The notes: generated by a model not told the origin, from the sequence alone. A stretch of DNA of 64,000 nucleotides from Oscillospiraceae bacterium (GCA_015068425.1 SVKK01000008.1:1-64000); one strand, 5' to 3'. Shown: positions 1 to 8,739, numbered from the stretch's first letter. Numbers and translations: made by a program.

Positions 1-169
1 TAAGACCTGCACCGCCCTTGGCGATCTCGCTGTGGTGGTGAATGTCACGCTCGCTGACGGAACCGTCTGCATGAGAGGAACTGACATCGGTGGGTACATG
101 GCAAATGCGGTTGGGTACGATCATGTTGCCGATTTTCAGAGGAGTGAACAAGTGGGGGTATTTCAGCAT
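1..169 (-). CDS. NADH:flavin oxidoreductase (old yellow enzyme family), N-terminus only
   Basis: Only the first 56 codons are present; the gene runs off the left edge of the window. The start (ATG at 169) has an AAGGAG ribosome binding site 6 nt upstream. The protein opens MLKYPHLFTPLKIGNMIVPN, the typical first strand and FMN-barrel entry of old-yellow-enzyme/2,4-dienoyl-CoA-reductase-like flavoproteins, where 'LFxPxxIGxxxxxNRI' precedes the FMN-binding TIM barrel. The family reduces activated C=C bonds or demethylates small substrates using FMN and NAD(P)H. The substrate cannot be told. It lies 154 nt downstream of the AraC regulator on the same strand, so it could be a target of that regulator. 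Confidence 0.8.
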   Translation of the reverse strand, partial: MLKYPHLFTPLKIGNMIVPNRICHVPTDVSSSHADGSVSERDIHHHSEIAKGGAGL

Positions 170-323
170 AATAAATCTCCTTCCATTTTGACGCAGTTTA
201 AATTTTCTGTCTAAAATGTACAAAACACGCTTGTTATTCGATCATTCCGACATTCATATTTTATAGCATTTATATGCATTATAAAAATATCAAAAGTGTT
301 CATTTTCTTGTCATATCCGGCTA

Positions 324-1232
324 TCAGCCTTTCTTTTGTGCCTCTTCCAGTCCTTTGCGCCAAGCATAAGGTGTAAGCCCCTCATTCTCACGGAACATTT
401 TATAAAAGCTATATGAGTTGCTTATACCGGAAGTGCGTATGGCGTCTTCAATGCTGCCCACTCCCGAAGCAATTTTCCGTCTGGCCTCCAGATAGCGCAG
501 TCGCGCCACATAATCCTGAAAACTCATGTGCATCTGGCTGCTAAACAAATGGCGAAACCTTGACTCACTCAGATAACAAAGTGCAGCAATTTCCTTCTGA
601 ACAAGCTTCGAGGTATAGTTTGCGTCAATATATGTCAGCGCCGGACGAAGTCTTAAGTAATCTGCAAATCCTGCGGCAGAGTCAGCGCCGTCATCCAGCT
701 TCAGAATGCTGCAAAGCTCTGCAAGAAGCAATTGAAGTCGGGATCTTATCAAACGCTGTTTTCCCGCTTTTTCACAGTTTGCGTCCTGCCACAGCTCTTC
801 CAGAATTTGTTTCAGCTTCCGTCCTTCTGCGCTCTCCGCCGCAATTTTGTTGCAAAAGCGGGCGCTGTCATAATGGAAAGGCAGAAGATACTCCGCAGCC
901 TGAACTCCGCCTCCATCGAAAAAAAGCTCGGGAAGAAACAGGAAAAACCGAAAGTGGGTATCCTGCCCCTCTGCTGTGGCAGCGCCGTGCTTTTCAAGGT
1001 TATTGATCAGGAAAACATCTCCCGCAGAGTATTCATAGGCTTTACCCTCGAAGTAAAACACACCTTCCCCTGCTGTGCAGATGCCCAATTCATAAAAACT
1101 GTGCCAATGCAGCCGGGGAGGAGCGCCTAATGCAGTGTCTAACACATGATAATCCAATGCGGAAAACGGGAAGCTTGGATCCATCCTGTATTCCCAGAAA
1201 AAGCTTTGCAGCTCCCGGTTTTCAGCTTTCAT
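324..1232 (-). CDS. AraC family transcriptional regulator
   Basis: A 302-residue protein with an N-terminal cupin-like sensing half (the stretch HWHSFYELGICTAGEG near residues 43-58 is the usual first cupin strand) and a C-terminal double helix-turn-helix around residues 195-298, ending with the AraC signature around SGISNSYSFYKMFRENEGLTP. Such proteins bind a sugar or other small effector and activate adjacent genes. Its start overlaps the 3' end of the MFS gene by 11 nt, so the two are co-transcribed. The likely targets are this transporter and the flavoenzyme downstream. The effector is unknown. Confidence 0.9.
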   Translation of the reverse strand: MKAENRELQSFFWEYRMDPSFPFSALDYHVLDTALGAPPRLHWHSFYELGICTAGEGVFYFEGKAYEYSAGDVFLINNLEKHGAATAEGQDTHFRFFLFLPELFFDGGGVQAAEYLLPFHYDSARFCNKIAAESAEGRKLKQILEELWQDANCEKAGKQRLIRSRLQLLLAELCSILKLDDGADSAAGFADYLRLRPALTYIDANYTSKLVQKEIAALCYLSESRFRHLFSSQMHMSFQDYVARLRYLEARRKIASGVGSIEDAIRTSGISNSYSFYKMFRENEGLTPYAWRKGLEEAQKKG

Positions 1233-2409
1233 CCGTATGCGCTCCTTTAAGCTTCAGCACGCCCACGCAGCACGCAGCCGCAAGAATGCCCGCTATGATC
1301 GGGAATGCCATTCCGACCTGAACGGAAACTATCTCCGTCAGCGCGGCCATCAAAACGGGAACAATTACTCTGGTAACTCCCATAACGAGCATAACAATGG
1401 AGGTTGTGAGAGTGGTGCTTCCGTGATAGCCCTCTGCGCATTCCGAAACCACCATGGGAACAAAGTGTCCTGTGCAGAGGCCGATAAGTCCCACACAAAC
1501 GCACATCACTATTGCATTGCCGCTCAATATTCCAATTCCGAGGAAAGCGGAATCCAACAAAGCGCCGATCAAAACCAGCACAATAGGACGCGCTTTCAGA
1601 CGGGGAGTAATGAAGCGGTTAACTGTGGCGGCTATCCAGAAAATCGTAAGGCAGCTTGCCCCAAGGGCAGAGGCATCATGAGCCAGAAGCATATATCGGG
1701 CGATCCAGCAGATAACACCTGTCTGCAATATGGATGTCATGGCTGCGCAGCCGAGAAGAAGCAGATTTCTTCCGCTTTTCAGATAAGCCCACAACTGCTT
1801 GGCCGTAAGGCGCTCCTCCTGAGTTTTGGAAAACATACCTGCAGTTTTCTTTCCGCCGCCGGAGACAAACACCATCGCCATGGCAGCCACCATCAAAGCC
1901 GCGGTGGCAACATTGACCCATCTCCAGCTGCTTGCCCCCAGCAGCCACTGCATGGCAAGGGGCGCAAGGAGGCTGCCTATGCCGAAAAGTCCGTGAAGCA
2001 GTCCCAGATATTTGGGACTATCCTTGGGATGAGCATCTATCATTGTGGAGTTCATATATCCGTCCATCCAGCCGCAGCCTATGCCCATGCATACGACGGA
2101 CACCATGAACAAAACAACATTGGGAGAACCGGCAGACAGCAGGAGCATCAGCGCCTGAAGTCCTCCGGAAACCAGTATCATGGTAATTTTTCCCACTCTT
2201 CCCTGAAACAGTGGGTTAACAAGCAGGGCTATCATAAGCCCCAGACTGAGCATACTGCTCATCAGTCCCTGAGACGCGCCTGTCAGAGAAAACGCGTCAA
2301 CAACATCGTTGACCAAAACGCTGGTAATAGAATTGACAAAAGCATAGGCAAAGCTGGTCACAAGAACCGCAAGGGTAACTCGCTTTGCAATATTTGCTCG
2401 CTGTTCCAT
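1222..2409 (-). CDS. Major facilitator superfamily transporter
   Basis: A 395-residue membrane protein with about 12 hydrophobic segments and the MFS loop signature region after segment 2 (NPLFQGRVGKITMILVSGG, around residues 66-84). A GGAGG ribosome binding site lies 9 nt before the ATG at 2409. It is the first gene of a two-gene unit with the AraC regulator. The family moves sugars, sugar acids or drugs by proton coupling; the substrate cannot be read from sequence. The gene starts only 15 nt inside the boundary of a MITE-like element, so its promoter may lie in that element. Confidence 0.85.
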   Translation of the reverse strand: MEQRANIAKRVTLAVLVTSFAYAFVNSITSVLVNDVVDAFSLTGASQGLMSSMLSLGLMIALLVNPLFQGRVGKITMILVSGGLQALMLLLSAGSPNVVLFMVSVVCMGIGCGWMDGYMNSTMIDAHPKDSPKYLGLLHGLFGIGSLLAPLAMQWLLGASSWRWVNVATAALMVAAMAMVFVSGGGKKTAGMFSKTQEERLTAKQLWAYLKSGRNLLLLGCAAMTSILQTGVICWIARYMLLAHDASALGASCLTIFWIAATVNRFITPRLKARPIVLVLIGALLDSAFLGIGILSGNAIVMCVCVGLIGLCTGHFVPMVVSECAEGYHGSTTLTTSIVMLVMGVTRVIVPVLMAALTEIVSVQVGMAFPIIAGILAAACCVGVLKLKGAHTDES

Positions 2410-2424
2410 TTTTATTGCCTCCTA

Positions 2425-2691
2425 GCCTGACCGACATAATCCGAACCCGCTTCACGGGGTGGATTTAGCGCCAAGCTTCATTTCATTCTTTGGTGGGCAA
2501 CAGCCCGCCTGCATCATTCAATTTTACCTGACTAAAATCCTCGCCCGTGAAGTCGAAGATTTTTGAGGTCATATACTACGGCAGTGCAAGGCGGCGGCTT
2601 GCAGACAGGCTCTACGCCTTTCAAAAGCCGGTAACGCGGCAATGCCGACGGATATGACCTCAAAAACGTGTTCGGATTATATCGGTCAGGC
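2425..2691. mobile_element. MITE-like 267-bp element with 22-bp terminal inverted repeats and TA flanks
   Basis: The ends are 22-bp inverted repeats (2425-2446 and 2670-2691, beginning GCCTGACCGA) with a single mismatch. Each end is bordered by TA (2423-2424 and 2692-2693), as expected for TA target duplication by IS630/mariner-type transposases. Inside there is a second perfect 15-bp inverted repeat (2560-2574 TTTTTGAGGTCATAT and 2652-2666), which encloses a GC-rich, hairpin-prone core. No transposase or credible protein is encoded. This is the main content of the 340-nt gap between the MFS gene and the ABC permease. It is a non-autonomous element or a folded intergenic repeat; only one copy is present in this window. 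Confidence 0.7.
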
Positions 2692-2695
2692 TATT

Positions 2696-2740
2696 AAAAA
2701 TACGGGGACAGGGTCAGGCAAGGCCTGTCCTGTCCCCGTA
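2696..2740 (-). terminator. Terminator of the sugar ABC operon
   Basis: Read on the minus strand, the 12-nt arm TACGGGGACAGG (2729-2740) pairs perfectly with 2701-2712 and is followed by a U run (2696-2700). It sits 9 nt past the stop of the last ABC permease gene. The loop is long (16 nt) and itself self-complementary. Confidence 0.8.
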
Positions 2741-2749
2741 AACTAACTA

Positions 2750-3745
2750 TTACTGGCGAACATTCTTTTCACGGTTATACAAAATAAGCAGAAGGATAAG
2801 GATAACACCCATAAACAGGTTGCGCTGAGGCTGAGTCAGGCCGATAACGGTCAGCATATTACTGAGTACGACCATAACCAGAGAGCCGGCAATACTGCCG
2901 GTATAAGTACCTACACCGCCGGAAAGAAGGGTTCCGCCAATGATAACCGCTATGAGAGACTCATATGCGTAGTTATCAAAGATCTGGCAGCGGGCAGCAT
3001 TCATATAAGCAGCGCCCAGCATGCCTGCAAAAGCGGCAAACAAGCCGGAGAACACATAAGTCAGAACCTGCACCTTTGCCACATTGATACCGCTGAGCTT
3101 AGCTGCCACGGGGTTATTACCTACAAGGTAAACCTGCTTGCCAAAGCGGGAACGGTTCAGCAGGAAATATACCAGAGGTATGATAATGAAGGCGTACAGA
3201 ATGATGGAGGGCAAAAACTGCACTCCGAAAAGACGGGAGGTAACGGACTTAATAAACTGGGGGCCGGCATAACCCATGGGGCTGCCCTCGGTAAGCACAT
3301 ACTGCATACGGGTAACAACATTGGCTATTGCCATGGTAACGATCATGGGGGGCAGACCGATCTTTACGCTGCAGATACCGTTAAGCAGACCAACCAGAGC
3401 GCCCATTGCCAGAGCGGTAATGAGCAGCTGGAAGAAATGACCGTCCTGAGCGTTCATGATGGTGGTGGTCAGAATAGCCGCAGAGGACATAACCGCGCCA
3501 ACACCGAAGTCCATACCGCCGCCGATCAGAACTATAGTCTGTCCGGCAGACGCAAAGCTCAGCAGAAGAGTCAGCATAATAATGGAGCCGATTGCGCTGG
3601 CATTGAATGCGGCGGGATTGATAGCAATGGTGACCAGATAGAGGAATACAGCAATGATAAATGCCATACGGGCAGGGCTCTTCTTAACGAAGACGCCGAT
3701 ACGCTGACCAAAGGTCAGTTTAGCGGTCAAACTGGGATTTTTCAT
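2750..3745 (-). CDS. ABC sugar transporter permease (RbsC/BPD_transp_2 type)
   Basis: A 331-residue inner-membrane permease with 8-10 hydrophobic segments and the conserved cytoplasmic coupling region GNNPVAAKLSGINVAKVQ around residues 209-226, which is typical of ribose/xylose/galactofuranose importers. The segment GGMDFGVGAVMSSAA (around residues 75-89) matches the 'GGIDLSVGS' family motif. Its ATG overlaps the stop of the second permease by 4 nt (ATGA), which indicates coupled translation and a heterodimeric channel. It is the last gene of the importer operon. Confidence 0.9.
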   Translation of the reverse strand: MKNPSLTAKLTFGQRIGVFVKKSPARMAFIIAVFLYLVTIAINPAAFNASAIGSIIMLTLLLSFASAGQTIVLIGGGMDFGVGAVMSSAAILTTTIMNAQDGHFFQLLITALAMGALVGLLNGICSVKIGLPPMIVTMAIANVVTRMQYVLTEGSPMGYAGPQFIKSVTSRLFGVQFLPSIILYAFIIIPLVYFLLNRSRFGKQVYLVGNNPVAAKLSGINVAKVQVLTYVFSGLFAAFAGMLGAAYMNAARCQIFDNYAYESLIAVIIGGTLLSGGVGTYTGSIAGSLVMVVLSNMLTVIGLTQPQRNLFMGVILILLLILYNREKNVRQ

Positions 3746-4821
3746 TTGCCCTCACCCCCATTTCCTTCTTTAGCCTCTGCTTTATAAGGCTCGCGCTTGA
3801 ACTGACGTACGATGCCCTGCTTCAGTGCCTCGCGCTGACCCTTGGCAGTAACGATGGTCATCAGCAGGCCCAGGAATATGATAATGTCAGTAACGAAATT
3901 CTGCCAGTAGCTGCTGACGGCGAAGCCGGGAATAAGCTTAACAAGCAGGGAGAAGAAATAGTAAACAGAGTTTTGAATGAGAACATAGAATCCTGCGCCG
4001 AACACACCGCAGGCGACAGAGCCCCAGCCGCCAAAGCCAAGACCACCCAAAATACACGCTGAAAGCGAACGTATACCGTAGTCCTCAGCCTGCAGCGGGT
4101 TGCCGGAAGCAATCATCAGGGTAATGCAGACACCTGCGATACCGGTGAACAGACCCTTCAGGAGGAAAGCCTTAAGCTGAACTCCGGAGGGGCTGATGCC
4201 GGCTGCAAACGCATTTCTGGGGTTGGCACCAACCGCATATATATGGGAGCCAAACTTTGTGCGTTTTACATAGAGCCAAATCAAAAGCACCAATACAAGC
4301 GCCAGTGCCGACACCGGTATAAATCCGAAAATCTGGCTGTCATAAGCCTTGTAGAATACTTTTTCAACCTTGCCCTGAGGTACGTCCATAATCATAACGT
4401 TGATACCCTTAATGGCAAAGGTGAGAGCATAGCTGGCCAGCAGCGCGGGAAGACGGAATATGGAGCAGCAAACCCAGCAAACCACGCTGGCGAGCATTGC
4501 CGCAACAATACCCAGCAGGCAGCATACCAGGAAAGGCAGACCCATTCTCTGGCCGCTCATTATAACCACAACATTGACCAAAGCGACCTGGACACCGCAG
4601 GAAATATCCATAGTACCGGACATAAGCAGCAGCGCCTGACCGATGGTGACCAGAATGAAAGGTACGTTCTTGGCAAAGAGAGTATTAAAAGTTCTTACAG
4701 TGAAGAATGCAGAAGGTCCCTGAAGTGCGGCATTGAGAATGAATGCTACTACAAACAGAATAAAACCTGCAAAAGCGGGAGATCTGCGGAAACGCTGAAG
4801 AGTGGATTTAATTTTTGTCAT
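3742..4821 (-). CDS. ABC sugar transporter permease (RbsC/BPD_transp_2 type)
   Basis: A 359-residue paralogue of the downstream permease. It has many hydrophobic segments, the motif SGTMDISCGVQVAL (around residues 68-81, equivalent to the family 'GGIDLSVG') and the coupling loop VGANPRNAFAAGISPSGVQ around residues 196-214. A GGGAGG ribosome binding site precedes the start. It lies 17 nt after the ATPase gene and overlaps the second permease. The C-terminus (after residue 330) is charged and rich in K/E/G, which is longer than usual. It probably pairs with the second permease to form the pore. Confidence 0.9.
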   Translation of the reverse strand: MTKIKSTLQRFRRSPAFAGFILFVVAFILNAALQGPSAFFTVRTFNTLFAKNVPFILVTIGQALLLMSGTMDISCGVQVALVNVVVIMSGQRMGLPFLVCCLLGIVAAMLASVVCWVCCSIFRLPALLASYALTFAIKGINVMIMDVPQGKVEKVFYKAYDSQIFGFIPVSALALVLVLLIWLYVKRTKFGSHIYAVGANPRNAFAAGISPSGVQLKAFLLKGLFTGIAGVCITLMIASGNPLQAEDYGIRSLSACILGGLGFGGWGSVACGVFGAGFYVLIQNSVYYFFSLLVKLIPGFAVSSYWQNFVTDIIIFLGLLMTIVTAKGQREALKQGIVRQFKREPYKAEAKEGNGGEGK

Positions 4822-4838
4822 TTCACGTGCCTCCCTTC

Positions 4839-6332
4839 TTATTCAGTCATACCCATCATGGCAGCAACAAGTGCCTCGGGAGTCTTATTTGCGCCGGAAA
4901 GAACAGCGCTGACTGCGCCTTCATAAAATACGTAGATGCGGTCAGAAACTGCCAGCAGCTCTTCGGATTCACTGGAGGAGATTATAACGGTCATTCCTTC
5001 GTCTGCGCACTTGCGGAGAATGCGGTGGATCTCCTGTCTGGAATGTATGTCAACGCCCTTGGTGGGGTCATCCAGGAGCAGCAGCTTGGGCTGCATAGCG
5101 ATCCAACGGGCAACAACAAGCTTCTGCTGGTTACCGCCGGACAGTGAGTTTGCGGGATGGCCCAGCTCACCGATCTTGATGCTGTACTTCTCAACAGCAT
5201 CATTGGCAAATGCATGGTTGGACTTGTTGGTCATAAAGGCAAAGAGATTGCCCTTGGCTACCTTACCTGCGATGATATTTTCCTCAATGGTACGCAGGGG
5301 GAACATTGCCTCTCTGTTGCGCTCGCCGGAAATAAAGCCCATTCCGTTCACAACCGCAGCAGCAGGTGACTTGAACTTAGCTTCCTTGCCGTCATAAATG
5401 ATAGTGCCGTCTTCAACGGTTTCAGCGCCCAGCAGCGCACGGATAAACTCGGACTGACCCTGTCCCTGCAGACCGCCGATACCGACTATCTCGCCCTTAT
5501 ATGCCCGCATAGAGAGATTGCGGACCTTGGGGAATACGGTCATACCCTGCACATCGAGCAGAACCTCGCCATCAGCCTTTTCAACGTGCTCTCCTGCACC
5601 CTTGGCATCTGTTTCAGGCCGCTGACCGGTCATGTAGTACACGATATCATCCAGGGTGAAGTCGCTCATCTTACCCTCGGTGACAGTTTCACCGCTGCGC
5701 ATTATAGTGGTGGTGTCGCAAATCTGGAACACCTCGTTCATGCGGTGGGTAACATACAGCATGGCTACGCCTTCCTCTTTCAGCTCACGCATAACAGAGA
5801 AGAGAACTTCGATTTCATCATAGTGGAGGGAAGCGGTAACCTCGTCCAGAAGCAGCAGACGGGGCTTCAGCGAAACTGCCTTAGCCACCTCAAGCATAGT
5901 CTGAACAGAGGGCATAAGGGTCTGAACATAGGCATTGGGATCACAGTCGATCTTAAAACGCTTCAACAGTGAATCAATCAGCTCATCAGCAGCCTTCTTG
6001 TCCACCATTCCTAACTTATTGCGAGGCTCGTTGCCAAGCAGAATGTTATCGCGCACACTCATGGTAGGGATCAAGCTCAGATCCTGGAATGCGGTTGCAA
6101 TTCCAAGCTTTCTGGAGTCCTGTCCGTTCTGGATTGTCACCGGGTTTCCGTCAATCAGCACCTGACCCTTGTTGGGATTTACCAATCCCGCCAAAACCTT
6201 AATCATGGTGGACTTACCGGAACCGTTGGAACCCAGCAGTGCGCGAATCTCGCCGGGTTCAACCTGCAGATGAGCGCCATTAAGGGCCACTACTGCATCG
6301 AACCGCTTTTCGATTGCGCGTAACTCAAACAT
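4839..6332 (-). CDS. ABC sugar transporter ATPase with two nucleotide-binding domains (RbsA/XylG type)
   Basis: A 497-residue double ATPase. Domain 1 has Walker A GSNGSGKST (around residues 34-42) and Walker B LLLLDEVTAS, but its signature loop is degenerate (no LSGG). Domain 2 has the relaxed Walker A GGLQGQGQSE that is normal for this family, an intact LSGGNQQKL signature (around 408-416) and LLLLDDPTKGVD. This asymmetry is standard for RbsA/XylG/MglA proteins. It powers import of a monosaccharide-like substrate with the two permeases and the binding protein in the same operon. A GGAGGAG ribosome binding site precedes the start. Confidence 0.92.
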   Translation of the reverse strand: MFELRAIEKRFDAVVALNGAHLQVEPGEIRALLGSNGSGKSTMIKVLAGLVNPNKGQVLIDGNPVTIQNGQDSRKLGIATAFQDLSLIPTMSVRDNILLGNEPRNKLGMVDKKAADELIDSLLKRFKIDCDPNAYVQTLMPSVQTMLEVAKAVSLKPRLLLLDEVTASLHYDEIEVLFSVMRELKEEGVAMLYVTHRMNEVFQICDTTTIMRSGETVTEGKMSDFTLDDIVYYMTGQRPETDAKGAGEHVEKADGEVLLDVQGMTVFPKVRNLSMRAYKGEIVGIGGLQGQGQSEFIRALLGAETVEDGTIIYDGKEAKFKSPAAAVVNGMGFISGERNREAMFPLRTIEENIIAGKVAKGNLFAFMTNKSNHAFANDAVEKYSIKIGELGHPANSLSGGNQQKLVVARWIAMQPKLLLLDDPTKGVDIHSRQEIHRILRKCADEGMTVIISSSESEELLAVSDRIYVFYEGAVSAVLSGANKTPEALVAAMMGMTE

Positions 6333-6469
6333 GAATTACTCTCCTCCCGCTTTAAAATTCCTTGTTTATAACATATTGTTGCGTGGTTTTTTCGCAAAAC
6401 CGCCTCTCCCCTTTGTCGGCAAGGGGCGCTTTTCCGAACCCATCCGGGGATGGATGCCCTTATAGAAAT

Positions 6470-6503
6470 TTGGCCGGCGGAATAATGTTATTCCGCCGGC
6501 CAA
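6470..6503 (-). terminator. Strong intercistronic hairpin between binding protein and ATPase genes
   Basis: A perfect 16-bp inverted repeat (6470-6485 and 6488-6503) encloses only 2 nt, in the 207-nt gap after the binding-protein stop. On the minus strand the trailing sequence is only moderately U-rich. It fits a partial terminator or 3'-stabilising hairpin that gives more binding protein than membrane components, as seen in mal and rbs operons. The rest of the gap shows no gene. Confidence 0.6.
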
Positions 6504-6539
6504 GCGGTTAGTTAAAACTCAATGGGGATGAAGAATTGC

Positions 6540-7682
6540 TTACTTGAAGTAGAGTTCAGCAACTTCGTCGATGGTGAGCCAATAGGTGATAGCATCGCCA
6601 GGAGCCATGCCTTCAGCCATTGCCTTGAACTCGGCGTTGCTGATGTCGTCATAGGTGTAAGCGACCTTGGAGGGCAGACGGATGGAGTGGATCTCGGGGA
6701 TGGTGTAAACGTCATCCTTGAGCTCCTTGCCCAGGATCATGTTAAGACCGAAGTTCAGAGCAGAAGCGCCAACTCCGGGAGGGTTGGACAGGACCATGAA
6801 GTCCATCTTCTTCTCGTCAGCATTCAGCTTGAGCATACGCTGCATGAACTCACCGGTATCGTTGAAGCCGATGAACTTGGGATATGCAGCACCGGCAGCA
6901 TCATAAGCAGCCAGAGCAGCCTCAGCGCACTGAGAAATGAGGATACCGTCGAACTCCAGACCGGAGTTGAGGATTTCGGTCATGATCTGCTGTGCCTTAA
7001 CAGCGTCCCAGTCATGGTTGTACTGGCCGCCAACGACTTCCAGACCTGCCTCTTCGATGCCCTTTTCAAAACCAGCCTGACGGTCGGTGTTTGCAGAGTT
7101 GCCGTCCAGAGCAGCGATCATGATGACCTTAGCGCCTTCGCCAAGAACTTCGCCTGCATACTTAGCAGTGGTGTAGCCGAGGTAGTACTGGTCGGTGCAA
7201 ACGTTCAGAACGTTAACATCGGGAGAGGTGTACTCGCAGTCAGCATTGATGTAGACGATGCCTGCATCCTGAGCCTTCTCGATGATGGGATCAAGACCGG
7301 TGGAAGAAACGGGGTTGACAAGGATGATGTCATAGCCCTCGTTGATGGAGTTCTCGATCTGCTGAGACTCGGTAGCAGCGTCCCAGTTGGAAACGAAGGA
7401 TGCGTAGGTGACGGTCAGGCCGTGATCGGCAGCAGCAGCTGCTGCTTCCTGGATGTCAGCCTCGTAACGGATACGATAGGGGTTGCCCTCGATAACAGCG
7501 TTATGAGAGGCGAGCTTGAATTCGGTTTTTGCTTCGGGAGCTGCGGGAGCTGCGGGATCAGCGGGAGCTGCAGGAGCTGCGGGATCAGCGGGAGCTGCAG
7601 GAGCAGCGGGAGCTTCGTTGCCGCAAGCAACCAGAGCGAACAGCATAACGAGAGCAAGAACCAGTGCCAGGTACTTCTTCAT
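6540..7682 (-). CDS. Lipoprotein sugar-binding protein (periplasmic-binding-protein type 1, RbsB-like)
   Basis: A 380-residue extracellular binding protein. The signal peptide MKKYLALVLALVMLFALVAC ends in a lipobox (LVAC, Cys20), so it is lipid-anchored. Residues 24-50 are an Ala/Pro/Asp linker made of 9-residue repeats. From residue 55 the fold follows the ribose-binding-protein pattern, with YDIILVNPVSSTGLDPIIEKAQDAGI (around residues 118-143) in hinge position. It captures a sugar for the ATPase and permeases downstream. A TAAGGAGG ribosome binding site lies 8 nt before the ATG. The ligand is unknown, but neighbouring isomerase and dehydrogenase genes suggest a sugar or cyclitol. Confidence 0.92.
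   Translation of the reverse strand: MKKYLALVLALVMLFALVACGNEAPAAPAAPADPAAPAAPADPAAPAAPEAKTEFKLASHNAVIEGNPYRIRYEADIQEAAAAAADHGLTVTYASFVSNWDAATESQQIENSINEGYDIILVNPVSSTGLDPIIEKAQDAGIVYINADCEYTSPDVNVLNVCTDQYYLGYTTAKYAGEVLGEGAKVIMIAALDGNSANTDRQAGFEKGIEEAGLEVVGGQYNHDWDAVKAQQIMTEILNSGLEFDGILISQCAEAALAAYDAAGAAYPKFIGFNDTGEFMQRMLKLNADEKKMDFMVLSNPPGVGASALNFGLNMILGKELKDDVYTIPEIHSIRLPSKVAYTYDDISNAEFKAMAEGMAPGDAITYWLTIDEVAELYFK
7536..7613. repeat. 27-bp tandem repeat in the binding-protein linker
   Basis: Three consecutive units of about 27 bp (7536-7562, 7563-7589, 7590-7613), each beginning GGGAGCTGC on the plus strand, encode the Ala-Pro-Asp linker just after the lipobox of the sugar-binding protein. 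Units differ by a few bases only, so linker length may vary between strains by slippage. Confidence 0.8.
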
Positions 7683-7763
7683 TGTGTTTCCTCCTTAAGA
7701 GTTTTGTTATATAATCAGGGGTCTTCCTCCCCCATGATTATCAAAGGAATGTTTGCCCGAAAA

Positions 7764-8708
7764 TCAGGCGTTTTCGATCAGGCCACGGAAATATTTCTGG
7801 GCAATGCGGATCTGATCTTCAATATAGTCGTTATAGCCAAGAACTTTTCCGTTCTGGAAGGGCATATGGCAGAACTCATAGTTGATGTATCCGTCATAGC
7901 CGGTTTCCTTCAGAGCCTTGATAAAGGCGGGATAGTTGGTGAGAACGGGCTGAATGTGGGGATCGAAGGAGATCATATGGATGGTTCCGTCTTCATTCTC
8001 CACGAACTCGGCGTTAGCGTGGGAGAGCATCTGCATCTTGCCCACGTCGTAAACAGCTTTTGTAATGTATTCGTCACTCTGACGCTTTTCGGTCCAACCG
8101 CAGCAGGGAGCATCCAGGCAGCACTGCACCCAGGGAGAATCCACCCACTTGACCAAATCGATCATATCGGTGTACTCATCGATTATGGGATGATGGTTCT
8201 GGAGAGCCAGAATAACGCCTGCCTCCTCTGCCCATTTTGCGGCTTCCTTCAGGCAGTTGACAATGCTCAGACGAAGCTCATGATCAAGTGCTCCGTAATA
8301 TGTATGGTGCTTTCCGGTGATTTCATAGGTGGCGACGCCATCCTTCATCACGATACCGCGCCAGCAGGCAAACACACGCAGAACAGGAGCGCCAAGCTGC
8401 TTTGCCACGCGGATCTGCTCCTTCACCATAAGGAGCTCGTTTTCAATATGCTCGGGAACGATGGATGCAAAATTATTGTTTGCGGCCACAGCGCAAATTT
8501 CCAGCCCCTGCTTTGCGGCATACTCGCGGATCTCCTTGCAGCGCTTTTCATCAAGGTCAATAGGAGAGCCATGGGGGCGCTTTAAGTCGATCTCAACGCC
8601 GTCATAGCCAAATTTCTTGGCGGTGTCGATAAACTCCTCAACAGTGAGTGCGGGGCGGTCATTAAACCAGGTTCCGGAACAGGAAATGGAATACAGGCCA
8701 ACCTTCAT
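7764..8708 (-). CDS. Sugar phosphate isomerase/epimerase family TIM barrel (AP_endonuc_2/xylose isomerase-like)
   Basis: A 314-residue protein of the xylose-isomerase-like TIM-barrel superfamily. It shows the N-terminal 'GYDGVEIDL' strand (around residues 34-42), ALQNHHP (around 167-173) and a C-terminal GYDGYINYEF strand near residue 277, places where metal-binding Glu/Asp/His usually sit. Family members isomerise or epimerise sugars, dehydrate inosose, or cleave keto-sugars. It lies between the dehydrogenase and the sugar-binding protein in one operon, so it probably acts on the oxidised imported sugar. One of four such paralogues in the window. Confidence 0.85.
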   Translation of the reverse strand: MKVGLYSISCSGTWFNDRPALTVEEFIDTAKKFGYDGVEIDLKRPHGSPIDLDEKRCKEIREYAAKQGLEICAVAANNNFASIVPEHIENELLMVKEQIRVAKQLGAPVLRVFACWRGIVMKDGVATYEITGKHHTYYGALDHELRLSIVNCLKEAAKWAEEAGVILALQNHHPIIDEYTDMIDLVKWVDSPWVQCCLDAPCCGWTEKRQSDEYITKAVYDVGKMQMLSHANAEFVENEDGTIHMISFDPHIQPVLTNYPAFIKALKETGYDGYINYEFCHMPFQNGKVLGYNDYIEDQIRIAQKYFRGLIENA

Positions 8709-8739
8709 ACTGGGGTCGCTCCTTCCTAATTATCAAAAA

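Noticed and set aside
170-323. Promoter for the flavin oxidoreductase gene.
   Set aside because: Several TATAAT-like boxes occur on the minus strand but none has a -35 box at proper spacing; an activator-dependent promoter is possible, so no site is called.
7536-7613. Possible CRISPR-like array.
   Set aside because: The 27-bp units are contiguous without spacers and encode an in-frame protein linker. No CRISPR array was seen in the window.
6522-8585. A 687-codon frame on the plus strand across the sugar-binding protein and TIM-barrel genes.
   Set aside because: Antisense shadow: the repeated GSCRSCGISG segment is the complement of the Ala-Pro linker repeat, and it crosses two real genes with signal peptide and catalytic motifs on the other strand.
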